Source: Alloascoidea africana
Lineage: Eukaryota > Ascomycota > Alloascoideomycetes > Alloascoideales > Alloascoideaceae
Assembly: GCA_030581615.1 (NCBI GenBank)
Contig: JAKTTT010000010.1
Span: 124,001 to 188,000 of the forward strand
Length of the DNA stretch: 64,000 nucleotides
Direction of reading: 5' to 3'
Shown here: piece by piece, positions 10,722-22,273 of the stretch
Layout of the letters: each line of letters opens with the position of its first letter
Position numbering within the stretch: position 1 is the first letter of the stretch
The notes under the pieces: generated by a model
What the model saw: the letters and a program-made list of their open reading frames with translations, nothing else
Told to the model about the DNA's origin: nothing
The model's database searches: none
Made by a program: the position numbers and the translations under genes

Positions 10722-11600
10722 ATGAAGTTCTTCTCTTCTACTCTCCTTGCCGCTCTTGCCGCGTCAGTCCTTTCTCAACCACTTCCTGGTCCTCAACACG
10801 TTCATAACGTTCATAAAAGAGAAGGAGGCTCTTTCAAGTACAAGGGTGTCACTTACACTCCTTATGCCGGAAACGGAAACTGTAAAACCGCCGATGAGGT
10901 TGCTTCTGATTTTGAAAAACTCCATGATTATGAATTTATTCGTATCTACGGTGTTGACTGCTCTGGCGTCGAGAACGTCGTTGCAAATCTAGTCTCTGGT
11001 CAGAAGCTGTTTGCTGGTATTTTCAGCCTCGACAACGTTGAAAACGACATCAACGCTCTTTACAAAGCTCTTGGAAACAGCTGGGATGTTGTCGATACCG
11101 TTTCTATCGGTAACGAGCTTGTCAACAATGGTGCCGCCTCTGTGGCCCAGGTCGCCAGTGCTGTCAAAACAGGACGATCCGTTCTTTCTGGTCTTGGCTA
11201 CAGTGGAAGCGTCGTCACTGTCGATACTTTCATTGCTGTTCTGAATAACCCCGATCTTTGCGACGTTTCTGATTACATTGCCATTAATGCCCATGCTTTC
11301 TTCGACTCCACATGCTCGGCCGAAAAGGCAGGCGAGTGGCTTCTCAGCACTATCGAGTCCGTCTCTGCTTCTTGCGGCGGTAAAAAGACATTTGTCACCG
11401 AGTCTGGCTGGCCCACCAAGGGTGAAGCCAACGGTGATGCTGTTCCCGGCAGTGAAAACCAGCAGGCAGCTCTAAGCAGCATCCAACAATCCTGCAGCGA
11501 CTCTGTTATCTACTTCACCGCTTTCAACGACTACTGGAAGGCCGATGGCCCCTTCAGCGCAGAAAAGTACTGGGGTATTCTCGGTGACGCCAGCGCATAA
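10722..11600 (+). CDS. secreted GH17 beta-1,3-glucanase / transglycosylase-like cell wall protein (SCW4/SCW10/MP65 type)
   Basis: 292 codons. Residues 1-18 form a signal peptide (MKFFSSTLLAALAASVLS), followed by a short pro-region ending at a Kex2 site, Lys32-Arg33. The mature GH17 barrel begins FKYKGVTYTPYAGNG. Expected catalytic acid/base Glu132 lies in S-I-G-N-E-L-V and nucleophile Glu227 in F-V-T-E-S-G-W-P; both are present. The set FIRIYGVDCSGV and WAADGP-like end (YWKADGPFSAEKYWGI) fits Scw4/Scw10 and Candida Mp65 better than Bgl2. Compared with S. cerevisiae Scw4/Scw10 it lacks the long Ser/Thr-rich region between the Kex2 site and the catalytic domain. Family knowledge: these are soluble wall mannoproteins that remodel beta-glucan during growth. 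Driven by the TATA-containing promoter just upstream. Confidence 0.9.
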   Translation: MKFFSSTLLAALAASVLSQPLPGPQHVHNVHKREGGSFKYKGVTYTPYAGNGNCKTADEVASDFEKLHDYEFIRIYGVDCSGVENVVANLVSGQKLFAGIFSLDNVENDINALYKALGNSWDVVDTVSIGNELVNNGAASVAQVASAVKTGRSVLSGLGYSGSVVTVDTFIAVLNNPDLCDVSDYIAINAHAFFDSTCSAEKAGEWLLSTIESVSASCGGKKTFVTESGWPTKGEANGDAVPGSENQQAALSSIQQSCSDSVIYFTAFNDYWKADGPFSAEKYWGILGDASA

Positions 11601-13416
11601 TTTGAGTCCTAGCGCGTTTCTGGCCCGTCTTTTGCTTGAGTCATGACTTCTCGGTTGATGAATTGGTGGCTGGTGCGTGCATATTGAGCCTGAGCGGGAC
11701 GCCCCGTAAGCACGCGTGCACCTGGTAGTTGATGGTTTCTGGTGAGCATCTACTCGATGTTTTAAGTACGCCTGTGCCCGTTTATTTTGTTCTAGGCTGT
11801 ATAGGTTCCTACTGACTTGTGTTCTCTTGATAATCAAATATAACAGTTTGTTTTTCTCTTAATACTTCGTACCGGTAGTTTGGCTTCTCCATTTGGATTT
11901 AGGTTTGGTTCACAGAATATGATTAACCAAGGTTAAGATCGGAACCAGGGTTCTTGAAGCATAGTCTCTCTGTGGCAGCATCGCTTCCAGGGACGGAGTC
12001 CCGGCAGACCCAGAAGGCAGTTGAATTACTTGAAAGCTGTTTACGTTGTAGCATTGGAAGGTGGGCTAAATAGGGGAAATGAGAACATGTGCTTGGCATT
12101 CAAGAGCCTCGAGGAAAGCCAGTCGCCGTCCCCCTAGATTGGATTGTCTTGGATACAATTCCATCTTGCCGAAAATTAGATGAAAAATCAGATTGACTTA
12201 TCATTGCTTCTACATTCATTGTTAATCAGGAGGATCATCCTAGCCCCTTTCCTGACTTCAAAGTGAGCAAATCAAAAAAACCAAAAAAAAAAAAAAAAGA
12301 ACGGAAAACAGCCTTTGTCTCTTACAAGTTTTAGGGGCCTGTCATAACAACCGGGCCTTTCTTTTACATATTCCGTTTCCAGAGCCTAATCAAAAAAGAA
12401 AGTGACGAAATGCTTCTGCTTTTTTTTTCTTCGCTCGAGAGCCATTCCATCTGCAAAAGGAGCATATTCATATTCGATTATTGCCTATTTATGTCGAGAT
12501 GCATGGCCCGAGTGGGCTGCCTGAGTTTGGATGGAGGGAAACCAGTCGGGCAGCTGTCTTGGTTCTCCTATTCCTACTCCTTCTACCGTAGAAATCCTCG
12601 AGCCGTATAGCAAATTCTTGTTTAATTCAAAAACAAAAGCTTCTAAAATGGAAGTTTCTGCTTGCCTGATTTACACCGTGCTGTCTGTTTTTTCTCTAAA
12701 TAGTTCTTGGCGTGCCTTCCGGGTGTTGCTTGCCCAGACCAAGGCGAAAGTGGCATAATGTGTTGGTAAATGCTCGATACTATTCTTATAGATGCTTTTT
12801 TTTTACTACAAACGCACTCCGAGACTCTGTTTTGTGCTTCTTAATAGCAACTCCGTATGTCTTCTTTACATGGCTAACTGATTGGTTAAAAACTGAAATG
12901 AATGGGAACTAGAAGAGGCAATTACTAGCTTATAAAAAGAGCGTTACGTTCTTGATCCAAACAGAGTGCATTCCTCAATCGCGTTTTATCTTCATTCCAT
13001 GTAATGAGCTGTTGTAGCTGAAAAGACTCGAGTGTTTCCATGCTTTCCTACCAAAATGACCTCTAAAAGACTTGTATTTACTTTGAGAGTAGAACCAAAA
13101 CAAAGAAGTCTTGGGATTTTACTGTTTTCAATAAATTACAATCATCTTGAACAATTCTTTCGGTCCCGGCCTTTGTTAATACCACCGTTCAAGGATTGAT
13201 TAAGTGAATCTCAACGGTCAGTTGTTCATGAAATAAAAATGTTGTAAACAGTCTCAAACAATAAAATTTTGTAAGGGTAGTCAATAAACTTATTAGCCTA
13301 AAAATAGAAAGAAGACAGGAACCGAGGCATTATTATGGTCAACAAAAAAACCCAAACCTTTTACAAGTCTTCCATAAAACAAAGCCAACAATAAACAGAA
13401 ACAAGCTCTTATCACA
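11601..13416. other. intergenic region, no gene seen
   Basis: About 1.8 kb between the 3' ends of the glucanase gene and the convergent AIF-like gene. ORFs of 60-120 codons occur but have no family resemblance and unconvincing starts. A-rich tract at 12278-12300. Nothing recognisable such as a tRNA gene was seen. Confidence 0.5.
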
Positions 13417-14908
13417 CTAAGCATTAAGCATTTTTAAAACCCGTTTTGTGGCAAAGTCATCCTGGTAGGACATCTTTCCAATCCTTTCATCCGCAAATAT
13501 CCAGTCAAAGAACTGAGAAATGTAATCCTTTGGTCCAACAAGCATGGCAAATGAATTTTCTCGCTTCTTTAGCAAAGGGATCTTCACATTGGTATTCTTG
13601 TCTCCAGTTTTGACTAAATCGGGTTTTGAAAGCAAAATATGCAACACTTTTGCAACGCTATCACCTTCTTCCATTGCAATCCCTGCAAGTTTTATCACTG
13701 GTCTATTGTTTATATCGCCAATTGCAAAGATATGAGGATGCTTTGGGTTGCATAAATACTGGTTCACCAGGATGGAACCACTAGTTGCAATTAGATCATC
13801 TCTAAGTTCCCCAGAGAGATATGAGGTCTCTGGTTTGCTGCAACATGCCCACACCTAGCATTATCTACTGTTAGTACAAACATAAAAGATTTTTTGGTTT
13901 TCCTTTGAATAACTTACAATCTGGTCTGCCTTAATCTTGTCTCCTTCGGTGGATATAACTGTATGATTTGCTTCGTCGTACTCCTTTACTCTTTTATTTA
14001 AAACAATGTCCACTTTATGTTTACGCAAAGTCCAATATGCAAGCTTTTTAAAGTCGACCGAAACCGGCTCTGGAGGTATGGTATCGTGGGGGTGGATCAC
14101 TGTTACAGTTTTCTTTGGGTAATAATGTTTCAATTCAGAAGCGTACTCGATACCCAATGCTCCTTTAATTGTCAAAAGAGTCAGCAATTGGCTAGAGCCA
14201 AAGACATCAAATTATATGCTTACCGCCTCCAATCACAACCACATCTTTTGTAGATTCGTCTTCAATTGATTTAGCGTGCTCAGATAGAGTCTTCACAAAC
14301 TCCTCTTTTGAGTCACCCTTCAACTCAAAAGGGCTAACTCTTTTCTTCCCGCAAGCAAGAATGCAAATATCAAAGTTTATTTCCTGCAGCTCTTCTGAAT
14401 TTCTGTTCCCAACAGGTTTGTATTTCGCAACATTTTCGCCAAGCTCTGCTAGTCTTCCTTGAATGTGGGTCAGGTCTTTACCCAAATGTGCCTTGAAGGT
14501 GTTAAGTTCACTGTAATCAAGCCAAGTAGTCGCGCCAAACTCTGGGTCGATGATGCTTCTATGCAATCCGACAAGATTCACAAATCCCGATCGTGGCTCT
14601 AACAGCGTTACGTGCACTTTTCCATCTTTCAAGGTATTTGATTTCAAGAGTTTGAAAAACTTGTTCAAGAAGCTGATCCCGGCAAAATTTCCTCCGACAA
14701 GAAGAATGTGTATAGTACCAGACGACTTTGTTTCGTTTATTCGTTGAAACGTGAGCAGTAAGTTCTTGTAGTCATTCTCCGAGTTTGAGGTAACAAAATC
14801 AGGGGTTTTGATGAATTTCCAACTCAAGATAGGTATTTTGAAAATCATCCCCCATAACGAATTCGAAGGAAGCTTAGCAAGCTCTTTATCGATATTCTCG
14901 CTGGTCAT
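13417..14908 (-). CDS. AIF/FSP1-like FAD-dependent NAD(P)H oxidoreductase (three exons)
   Basis: Spliced as exon 1 14908-14224, exon 2 14162-13918 and exon 3 13854-13417, giving 455 residues. Intron 1 (14223-14163) has donor GTAAGC and ends AAAG; joining restores V-V-I-G-G-G-A-L-G-I-E, the central NAD-binding Rossmann motif. Intron 2 (13917-13855) has GTAAGT, TACTAAC and a TAG acceptor; a nearer AG would bring in an in-frame stop. Other landmarks: the N-terminal FAD-binding G-G-N-F-A-G-I-S near residue 72 and the C-terminal A-I-G-D-I-N-N-R-P that contacts FAD. Family knowledge: Pyr_redox_2 proteins of the AIF1/NDI1/FSP1 type oxidise NAD(P)H and may pass electrons to quinones. No clear presequence is visible, so location is uncertain, and I cannot separate AIF1 from its yeast paralogues. 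Confidence 0.8.
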
Positions 14909-16527
14909 GATTCTGTAGGAATGGTCCCAATGATCGTGGCGTTTCTGTGATGCTTGGCCGGGGAAGGAGATGAGACCCTGGCCGGGATCTTTATAGTTGG
15001 ACGGTCTCGGAGTTCTGCCCGCACATATCGGTTATTTAATGCAAGCTCGGAAACATGTCCGGCGCTTACCAGATCGATCTGATTAGCCTCTTTTATATAC
15101 AACGCAAATATTGGGGATACCGGAGATAATCCTTATGTTCAAACAAAATGAAAATCCGCTCTAATAGTTGTTAGCAAAGTCTTATTCAAGAAAATGAGCA
15201 GCTGTGTGGAAAGATTCCTCTAGTTCGATTCTCACAGGGGTCAAAAAGAAACAATTACAATACTTTTCAAAACTAAGATACAATCAAATGGAAATCAAGA
15301 TGCTTACCCAAAGTAGCCTATTTTCTAGAATGTGTCCCACTCATACTGCTGATTCCAAGAATACTCTGGAAAGGTTCAACACGAGTATTAAATGCCAGTG
15401 AAGGTAGAATCGGTGGCAAATCTGTAGCTGCAAACTATTCTAAGCCCATTGATAAGTTAGGGAGAAAAGATGTACGAGGAATTCTAACAAACCACGATCA
15501 TAAATCCAAGTCACATGAGATTGTGTATTATAGGTAGACAAGTATTTTGGATTGTATAATCAATTCATCCATAGATTTCGTTTCTTATGCAAGGGAACAT
15601 ACTTTACAAAAACACATTGGTTGATTGGCAAAGTGCCAAATATGAATCAAAACAATAAATTTTTTTTCTACAATCGTCTTATCTCCCTTTTTTACTTCTT
15701 TTGACTATATCTATAATCATAATCCAATGGCCTGATTAATTGGTTTTTGAATTTATTTGCTCGATCTCTGTATTGCTTCTAAGTACATTAATTGGTACAA
15801 CATTTACAACCAAACAATATTAATCTGAAAAAGGCATTGAAACAAAGGAATTAATCAAAAAACCAAGATCAGAATCAGCTGTTCTTATTTACAAAAGGTA
15901 GGAATTAGACTGAGTAGAAAAAAACTGGGAAAAGTTGAATCACTCATGGTAATCATCGGATTGCTTCTCTTTGCCAAGTAAAGAACCAAAGTATCCGAGA
16001 TTATTGATCAAACACACAATCGAATCTAGCTTGAAAATAATGGGGCCAAGAGTTTTAAAAGCTTAGAAAGATAGTAATTAATAATATAGATAGTGGGTAT
16101 ATAAAGAGAATTAACAGTGGTAGATGCTCTGGCTTTTTGAATAATATAAACAAGTAGTATGGGCCAGAATCCATATGCTAAGACAAAAGCACAAATGTAT
16201 GATAGATATGAATAAAAGAGCAAAGACATATTGTTAGATAGATAGGAGCGAGTTCAGCAAAGTAATACAGGTGACTCAAAAGTGACATATAAACAGCATA
16301 TAGTTTGATAAATGAAATAGACACAGGAAATAGAGACAACATAAGATGAAAAGTCCGACAGGCTTATCAATAACTTGAAGTAGGGTAGAGCTTAAAAGAC
16401 ACAATGAAAAAAAAGAAAAAGAAAATAAATCTAAAGCTTGAAAGAATAAATAATAAATCCAGAACTGAAAAAGATAATCTCTTTCTCAATGAAACCTAAG
16501 AGTCGGCTAATGTTTTTGGTACTTTCA
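14909..16527. other. intergenic region, no gene seen
   Basis: About 1.6 kb of AT-rich DNA between the AIF-like start (left) and the OTU1 stop (right), both on the minus strand. It should contain the AIF-like promoter; a pyrimidine/purine-skewed stretch lies at about 14930-15110. No RNA gene or coherent ORF is visible. Confidence 0.5.
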
Positions 16528-18216
16528 CTAATAGTCTTTGAACCTAGTATGGCCAGTGAGACGAATGTGTCTAGAAACTTCAGCGCTCGTTCTAAACTTT
16601 TCAGTGCATTGATCGCACCCGGTCTTATAACCTGTTGTGTTGGTGTAGTAATTCTTGGTCCTCAACAACTTGATAAGATCGTTAGTGGCGGTCATCACGG
16701 CATTCCCCAAAACTTCCTGGCTATGGAACATTTTTTCCTCAATGCCAGAATTGGAGTGTAATGCAACTGCATCGTAGTGAATTCCAGAGTATATGATATT
16801 ACAAAACTTTTCCTGGTGGGGGTTAAACTGGTCAATTCTGCCGGTAGAAACATCAAATGAATTGATAGTCATTTTAAAGTGTTTTGCCAAAATGGCGAGC
16901 TCAATAGCACCACCCCAGCTCGAACTTTTTAGAATCCAAGAGATGTAATCCTCACGCCTTTGGCCTAAAATCGCATCGCTGTAGTTAACCTTGTCTGCTC
17001 GTATGGTATTGGCCACGATTGCTCGTAACTGCCATTGACATTCGCAGTTGCCCAGGATACAGAAGCCAACCGCTCTGAATAAACAAGAATTGTCATTTTT
17101 CATCACCTTGAGTGTGAGCGAATTGTTCTTGTCAACAGTAATCCGAGGACTGCTCGACTGCGGCGGAATGCGAGTACAGCTCTGAACACAGGGCTTGTCG
17201 GCTACCGACAATTGGGAAAGGGGTAATGTTAGAACACTGGCGGCATGCTGGGGTTGTGCCTGGTACACAGTTTCCTTCAAAATGTCTTCGTAGTAGCTCG
17301 GTCTGCGAGGACTCAAAGGTGGAGTTGGCGGTCGATATTGCTCCTGCTGCTGTTGGTTAAACAGAAATGATTTGGGCCTCGGAGAAGTGGTTGGAGTGTA
17401 CGGTTTTGTTTGAGTGACCACAGACGTGGGCCTGGCACGAGGTCCAGCAAAAGAATACGGGCCAATAAGCCTGGGAGTAGGACTAATAGTGACACTGGCC
17501 TTTGGACTCCCAGGTCCCGTAGCAGAAACGTGCTTGGAAAGACATGTGGACGAGCCAGTACTAACTGATCGTGAAGTGGTACTCAGAGTCACACTTGTTT
17601 GAGGCAAGATTCTGGGTTTTGGAGACAACTGACTGAAGAATTGTGACCTATTCACAACAGAAACAGGAGTAATTTCACCAGAGGGTGTTTTTCTTGCCAC
17701 CGGCCTTGTTGGAGTCACACACACACTGACAGGTGTGGATCGTGCGCTTTTGCTGATGAAAGTTGTGGTGGGCGGAGAATTTGGTCCAGTATTTCCCACA
17801 GATAGAGCGGCTAGGTTGGGACAGGAGGCGGCCAATACGCCCCTTAGTTTGGGGAAGATAGAATTGGTGGTGTAAAATGAGTGTTGTCTCCTTCCATTAG
17901 GACTTTCGGACTCTGAAATTCCCGTAGGACTGGACACTAAAGGGATTTTTGGAGTAGGGCTGGCAAAACTGGAAGCAGGGAGCTTGTTGCAGAGAACGAG
18001 GGTGTCCCCGTTATGAATGCCTAGTGAACTGAGTGTTACCTGCTTGTTTCCAAGGCTAATTGGCCTGGGTGGGAATCCAGCTTTTAGCTCAAATGGCTTT
18101 CCTGAGCGATACTGAGGATGAAGGCGGAATATCTCAGATATGAGATCACCGAGAAGAGAATCCTCCGGAAGCACAATAAACGATATCCGAGAAGCCACGC
18201 GAAGATTTAGCTTCAT
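16528..18216 (-). CDS. OTU1: OTU1/YOD1-type deubiquitinase with long inserted linker
   Basis: 562 codons from ATG at 18216. Residues 1-80 form a ubiquitin-like (UBX-like) domain, from MKLNLRVASRISFIVLPEDS to G-D-T-L-V-L. Residues about 83-365 are Ser/Thr/Pro-rich and look disordered. The OTU protease domain starts with the catalytic Asp-Cys motif N-D-N-S-C-L-F-R (D375, C378) and ends with the catalytic His in S-G-I-H-Y-D-A (H480). A C-terminal C2H2 zinc finger begins at C534 (C-D-Q-C ... H-I-R-L-T-G-H). This is the complete Otu1/YOD1 domain order. Family knowledge: Otu1 binds the Cdc48/p97 hexamer through its N-terminal domain and trims ubiquitin chains. The family is normally about 300-350 residues, so the roughly 280-residue linker is the odd feature. 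Confidence 0.92.
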   Translation of the reverse strand: MKLNLRVASRISFIVLPEDSLLGDLISEIFRLHPQYRSGKPFELKAGFPPRPISLGNKQVTLSSLGIHNGDTLVLCNKLPASSFASPTPKIPLVSSPTGISESESPNGRRQHSFYTTNSIFPKLRGVLAASCPNLAALSVGNTGPNSPPTTTFISKSARSTPVSVCVTPTRPVARKTPSGEITPVSVVNRSQFFSQLSPKPRILPQTSVTLSTTSRSVSTGSSTCLSKHVSATGPGSPKASVTISPTPRLIGPYSFAGPRARPTSVVTQTKPYTPTTSPRPKSFLFNQQQQEQYRPPTPPLSPRRPSYYEDILKETVYQAQPQHAASVLTLPLSQLSVADKPCVQSCTRIPPQSSSPRITVDKNNSLTLKVMKNDNSCLFRAVGFCILGNCECQWQLRAIVANTIRADKVNYSDAILGQRREDYISWILKSSSWGGAIELAILAKHFKMTINSFDVSTGRIDQFNPHQEKFCNIIYSGIHYDAVALHSNSGIEEKMFHSQEVLGNAVMTATNDLIKLLRTKNYYTNTTGYKTGCDQCTEKFRTSAEVSRHIRLTGHTRFKDY

Positions 18217-21200
18217 TGTTACAGCCGCTCTATTATTCCTTTTTTATACCAAAAAAGAGCTCAGGAGGATAATTTTCACAGGCATCAACAAGGGCAAGCT
18301 GTAGAAGAAAATGTTGAAAAATAAATGTAGAATTTTAATGCTCAAAAGTCAACCTGCGTGACCAATAGGGATACCCACGAGCCTGACCGAATCACAAGAC
18401 CTAGATAGTATTTAACCGGCAAATTCCCCATAAAATAATGGGCTTTTAAGCGAGTCACCAAAACAACCCGGGCTTTCTATAAAGTAGTTAGGGCTTAACT
18501 TAATCTCGTTTTGGGACATAAACTTTGACTTCCTCAGCAGCACAGCACAGCGACATCTACAGCGCAGACGGTGAAGCAAAGCTAGGCGGCTACACTATCA
18601 GGATCGTACCACTATCGGGTTATCTGCTATGCTTGAATATATTCTCAGCAATTGATTCGAATAACACAAAATACAATGGTATGGTTCTTGTTCCATGGCA
18701 TATCCAAGATCTGCTGCTGCTGCATTGCTTTTAAGCTTCAATTAGCCGGCTTCTAGGTAAGCAATGGCTATAAGATTTGGTTAACATCATTCCTCTATGG
18801 ACACAATATTTACAAGTAAAATGCGATTCTGAATTGCACGCTAAGCGTATCTCGAATAAGCCAGAGACAAATTAATATAGCCTTTAGAATATTATTGTAA
18901 AAGCCGATATGATTTAGATACCATCTTCACTTACCAGATGCTCCTCATTAGTGAGATTTGGGTTCTACTTGAATGTTCAGAAGAGTTTAAACACGTCGCA
19001 ATCATCAGCTTAATAAATATGTGGGACATGTTTCGATAACGAAGGCTTCCCCACTTTCCGTGATGCAGCAGAGCCAAGGTATTACTCCTAATGCTGCAGT
19101 GATGAGAACCAGAAAAATGGACTGATACATTGGTTTTGATGGTAAAGCAGTCCAGAGCGACAAAAATTGATTTTGTGACCGCTTTCGTTTTGTTTCGTTT
19201 GAACATGCCTTGTCCCTAGAAATGTTCTATCATCGGAAGCTGCACATTTGCAGATCTAATGACATCACTCCTGATATGTGTCTCAATTTGTATCACTCAC
19301 GTTTCTTTCCCCATTTGTTACAAAGTTGAAATGATTTGCAGGAGAAAGAAATGGAGGAATATATTGTATGCTGCATCTTTTCCTTGCGTCTTTTGGAAAC
19401 CCAAAAAGAAAAAAAGTAGTTCTGCAATTAATGACGTCTACACTTGAATATGTTATAGACTGCTAACTATAGACTTAGCATTTAAGAATCAAGCTTTACC
19501 CTTGGAAAACTTGACTTTTGTATTGGTCATCTTAAGATTCAAGTTCTTACATAAAGTAGACTATATATTGAGCCCTTGAGCGACTCTTGGAAGGGCAAGC
19601 TAGACAAGGATGACTTTCTGTGTTATAAGACTAGTAGATTGGTTAATTCAAAGCTCTATTCGCCTACAGAAGCGTAAACGAATGCTTGTGTCTAAGAACG
19701 AGTCCTGGGTTAATAGTTCCTTCAAGACATCAATATGGACATGGATAATTCCGGTGACCTTTCATAAAAGTTTCTGAAAGCCAGAAAAGAACTAAATACA
19801 AATTTATCAAGAAGAAAATTAGGAGTATCTTTTAAAAGGGAAAGACAGGTTTGTAAAAGGAACGCTTCACAAACTGAAAAAATATGATAGGAACAATATG
19901 TATGTGAAATAGGAGTTCCTTTTCGAATTAGACTTGTTATCTGTTTAAGTATGGAAGGCGCTTGTTACGCATTTCTTTAACCGGCTAAATTCTTTTTTGG
20001 CCTATAACAAATCTAACAAACTTCATCAGTTAACCTTTTTAGTAACGCTTACTGCAATTTTGCAAAAGCTTTGAAATTTTTTAGAGTGTTTTGCTCAAGG
20101 TCAATGTTTCCGAATAAGCAATAATGTGCCCTTTAGTCTCTCAGCTGCTACTAATACTGCAAGCCCAAATGATCTGGGTCTTGATTCTGTTCTCCAGCAG
20201 TTATAAATACTGTTTTATGGATACATAAAAATAAGATTATATAGGCTCAGTACATAGGGCCAATTCTGATCACCAGTTTCGATGTCATCGCCATTATCCA
20301 TCATTGAATCATAAAAGAAAATCTGTAGCATACCGGCACATTTGTTTTAATTGATATAAATGGAAACTCGACTTCTTTAACAGTTCGTGCTGTAATATAA
20401 CACAAAGGACCCTAAATATTAATTCGGGCCTGACATCGACACCTAAAAGGCGAACAGTAAGCATAGCTATCTCCAATTCTATCATCAAGTGATTATAAAC
20501 ATGTATGTAAGGTATTCAGCTTAGAAAATGCTATCCAAGTTTGCCTATTCATGACGAAGCTAGCTGCAAATTTTGTCAGCAGTACGTACACAGTTGTTGA
20601 GATTTGTCGAGCATTCCAAATGCCATCAAGACAACTCTCCCCAATATTCATATTCCGAATACTTGAGGCAATGAATCACTGGGCCAGAGCTTTGGAAGCA
20701 AATATTTTTGAATCGTCCCTTGCAAAAGCATTGAAGTTCCGCAAAGGCTTTTAATGCAATTTCTCATGCCTCTTTATACGTTTTGACAATCATTTCGCAC
20801 ATTGGCAAGGCTGAAATACCTGATTCGTTTACAAAGGTGTTCATGTGATGAAAGCTGGTTTACCGATGATAGTCCAACGGTAATTTTAGGGTTACAACGT
20901 CTGATAGTGGTTTTACTAAAGAGGAATCATTTCGTGCTTGTATACTCACTCATAATTCAATTATTCTATAGATTATGCTTTAAGAAAACTAAGATTCTTT
21001 ATAGAAAAAGTAAAATTACTATATATAAGCTTATGGATAGTGTAAGTTTTATTCGAGCATTTATGGGGCTTCACTGCCAAGAAGACCGTTTGAAATCAAC
21101 CATAGAAGACTGAAAACGATGTGTTAATTCCTTTTAATGAATGCAAACAGCAACTTTATTAAAATGAGGAACAAGTTAAAGCTTCTTAGCAAGACAAAAA

Positions 21201-21676
21201 ACCAGGAATATTGAGCCACGACTGCCATATGTAACTGGGTGAACACTCTTATCAGTCGAGCTACATTAAGAAGCAAAATGTATTGAAGGCATACTTAAAC
21301 CGATACTCCAATCAGTTTTAAGAACTTGAATCAAGTAAAAGAAAGTGGTTTAGTTGAGCTAATTATAAGCCTCTCTTATTGAGTATTTGTTCCCAGGTGC
21401 TTTGGTTTTGAGGATATGGTCAATCCACTGCTCGTACCAGGAATCCCTGAAAAGCTATACGCAATTTACTGCGTTCTCGCATCTAGGGGTAAGTCAAAGT
21501 GCTTACAGAATATTTCCTCTTTGCAACAAGGTGTCAAATCTTTGTGTTCTTCTCTTCCTACTGCACATGTTCCAATCTTTTATGCTTCTTGTCTGTGGTT
21601 TTCCTGAAATGCGTTTTTATGCGTTGCATTCCATTCTGTAGTTATTCTTAGTAACATCAAATAATGCCATCAAAAA
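18217..21676. other. long gene-poor intergenic region
   Basis: About 3.5 kb without a supportable gene. The longest ORF (20802-21113) is 103 codons and resembles nothing I know. The sequence is evenly AT-rich with no long tandem array. The OTU1 promoter should lie in the first few hundred bases. I saw no centromere-like or origin-like consensus I could defend. Confidence 0.5.
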
Positions 21677-21749
21677 GCCTTGATGGCCAAGTTGGTAAGG
21701 CGTATCACTAGTAATGATAAGATCGTCGGTTCGACTCCGGCTCGAGGCA
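21677..21749 (+). tRNA. tRNA-Thr (AGT), copy 1
   Basis: 73 nt, intronless. Acceptor strands GCCTTGA and TCGAGGC pair with one G-T wobble; discriminator A. Anticodon stem TATCA/TGATA closes loop CTAGTAA, giving anticodon AGT (read as IGU, Thr). T arm GTCGG-TTCGACT-CCGGC is perfect and carries the B box. A T5 Pol III terminator follows within 8 nt. Confidence 0.95.
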
Positions 21750-21872
21750 ATTCTTTTTGGATTGTTTCACGTTTTTTTATTTTACTTCTATTTTGTGAGT
21801 TATATTATACCCATAGTTTTCTTTTTCTTTTCAGACTTTGACTTGATAGAGCTTTTCTCCTTGTAACAAAAA

Positions 21873-21945
21873 GCCTTGATGGCCAAGTTGGTAAGGCGTA
21901 TCACTAGTAATGATAAGATCGTCGGTTCGACTCCGGCTCGAGGCA
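21873..21945 (+). tRNA. tRNA-Thr (AGT), copy 2
   Basis: Identical over all 73 nt to the copy ending at 21749, with a T5 terminator shortly after. The 123-bp spacer between the copies is not duplicated, apart from a few A residues directly upstream of each gene. This suggests an old or gene-converted local duplication. Confidence 0.95.
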
Positions 21946-22040
21946 TTACTTTTTGAACCTGTTCAGGATTATGGTTTTGTATTTTACCTTCATTTTTGTA
22001 AACTATTCATTACTGAAAATTGGTTGTAACTTCCTGACAT

Positions 22041-22273
22041 GAACAGTTAATTTTACTACTGTTCAAAGAAGCTCTAAGGGTCAATTGACTCAACCCTTGA
22101 TACAATGAAATTGAACCGTAAAGAGCTTGAGAAACAAAAAAACTCATCAATCCTAGCGCTTGTTGGGGCATCCCTAATGATAGGAATAATTATATCTGGC
22201 TAGTAGGGATGTCAATCTGCGTAGTCTCAATTGGGAGATTGACGGTTTTTTCTGTAAACCTCAGAAGTTTACA
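22041..22273. other. cluster of perfect inverted repeats; candidate structured non-coding RNA
   Basis: Six perfect 6-8 bp inverted repeats plus a 4-bp mini-hairpin lie in 233 bp. GAACAGT 22041-22047 pairs with 22058-22064. AAGCTCT 22069-22075 pairs with 22122-22128, enclosing AAGGGT 22076-22081 with 22093-22098 and CAAT 22103-22106 with 22110-22113. CATCCCTA 22169-22176 pairs with 22204-22211. GTCAATCT 22211-22218 pairs with 22236-22243 and is followed by T6 at 22246-22251. TGTAAAC 22253-22259 pairs with 22267-22273. The nested three-way layout and the T6 after a stem resemble a Pol III-type transcript beginning downstream of the tRNA-Thr pair. I recognise no known RNA family, and it may simply be a decayed palindromic element. 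Confidence 0.35.
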
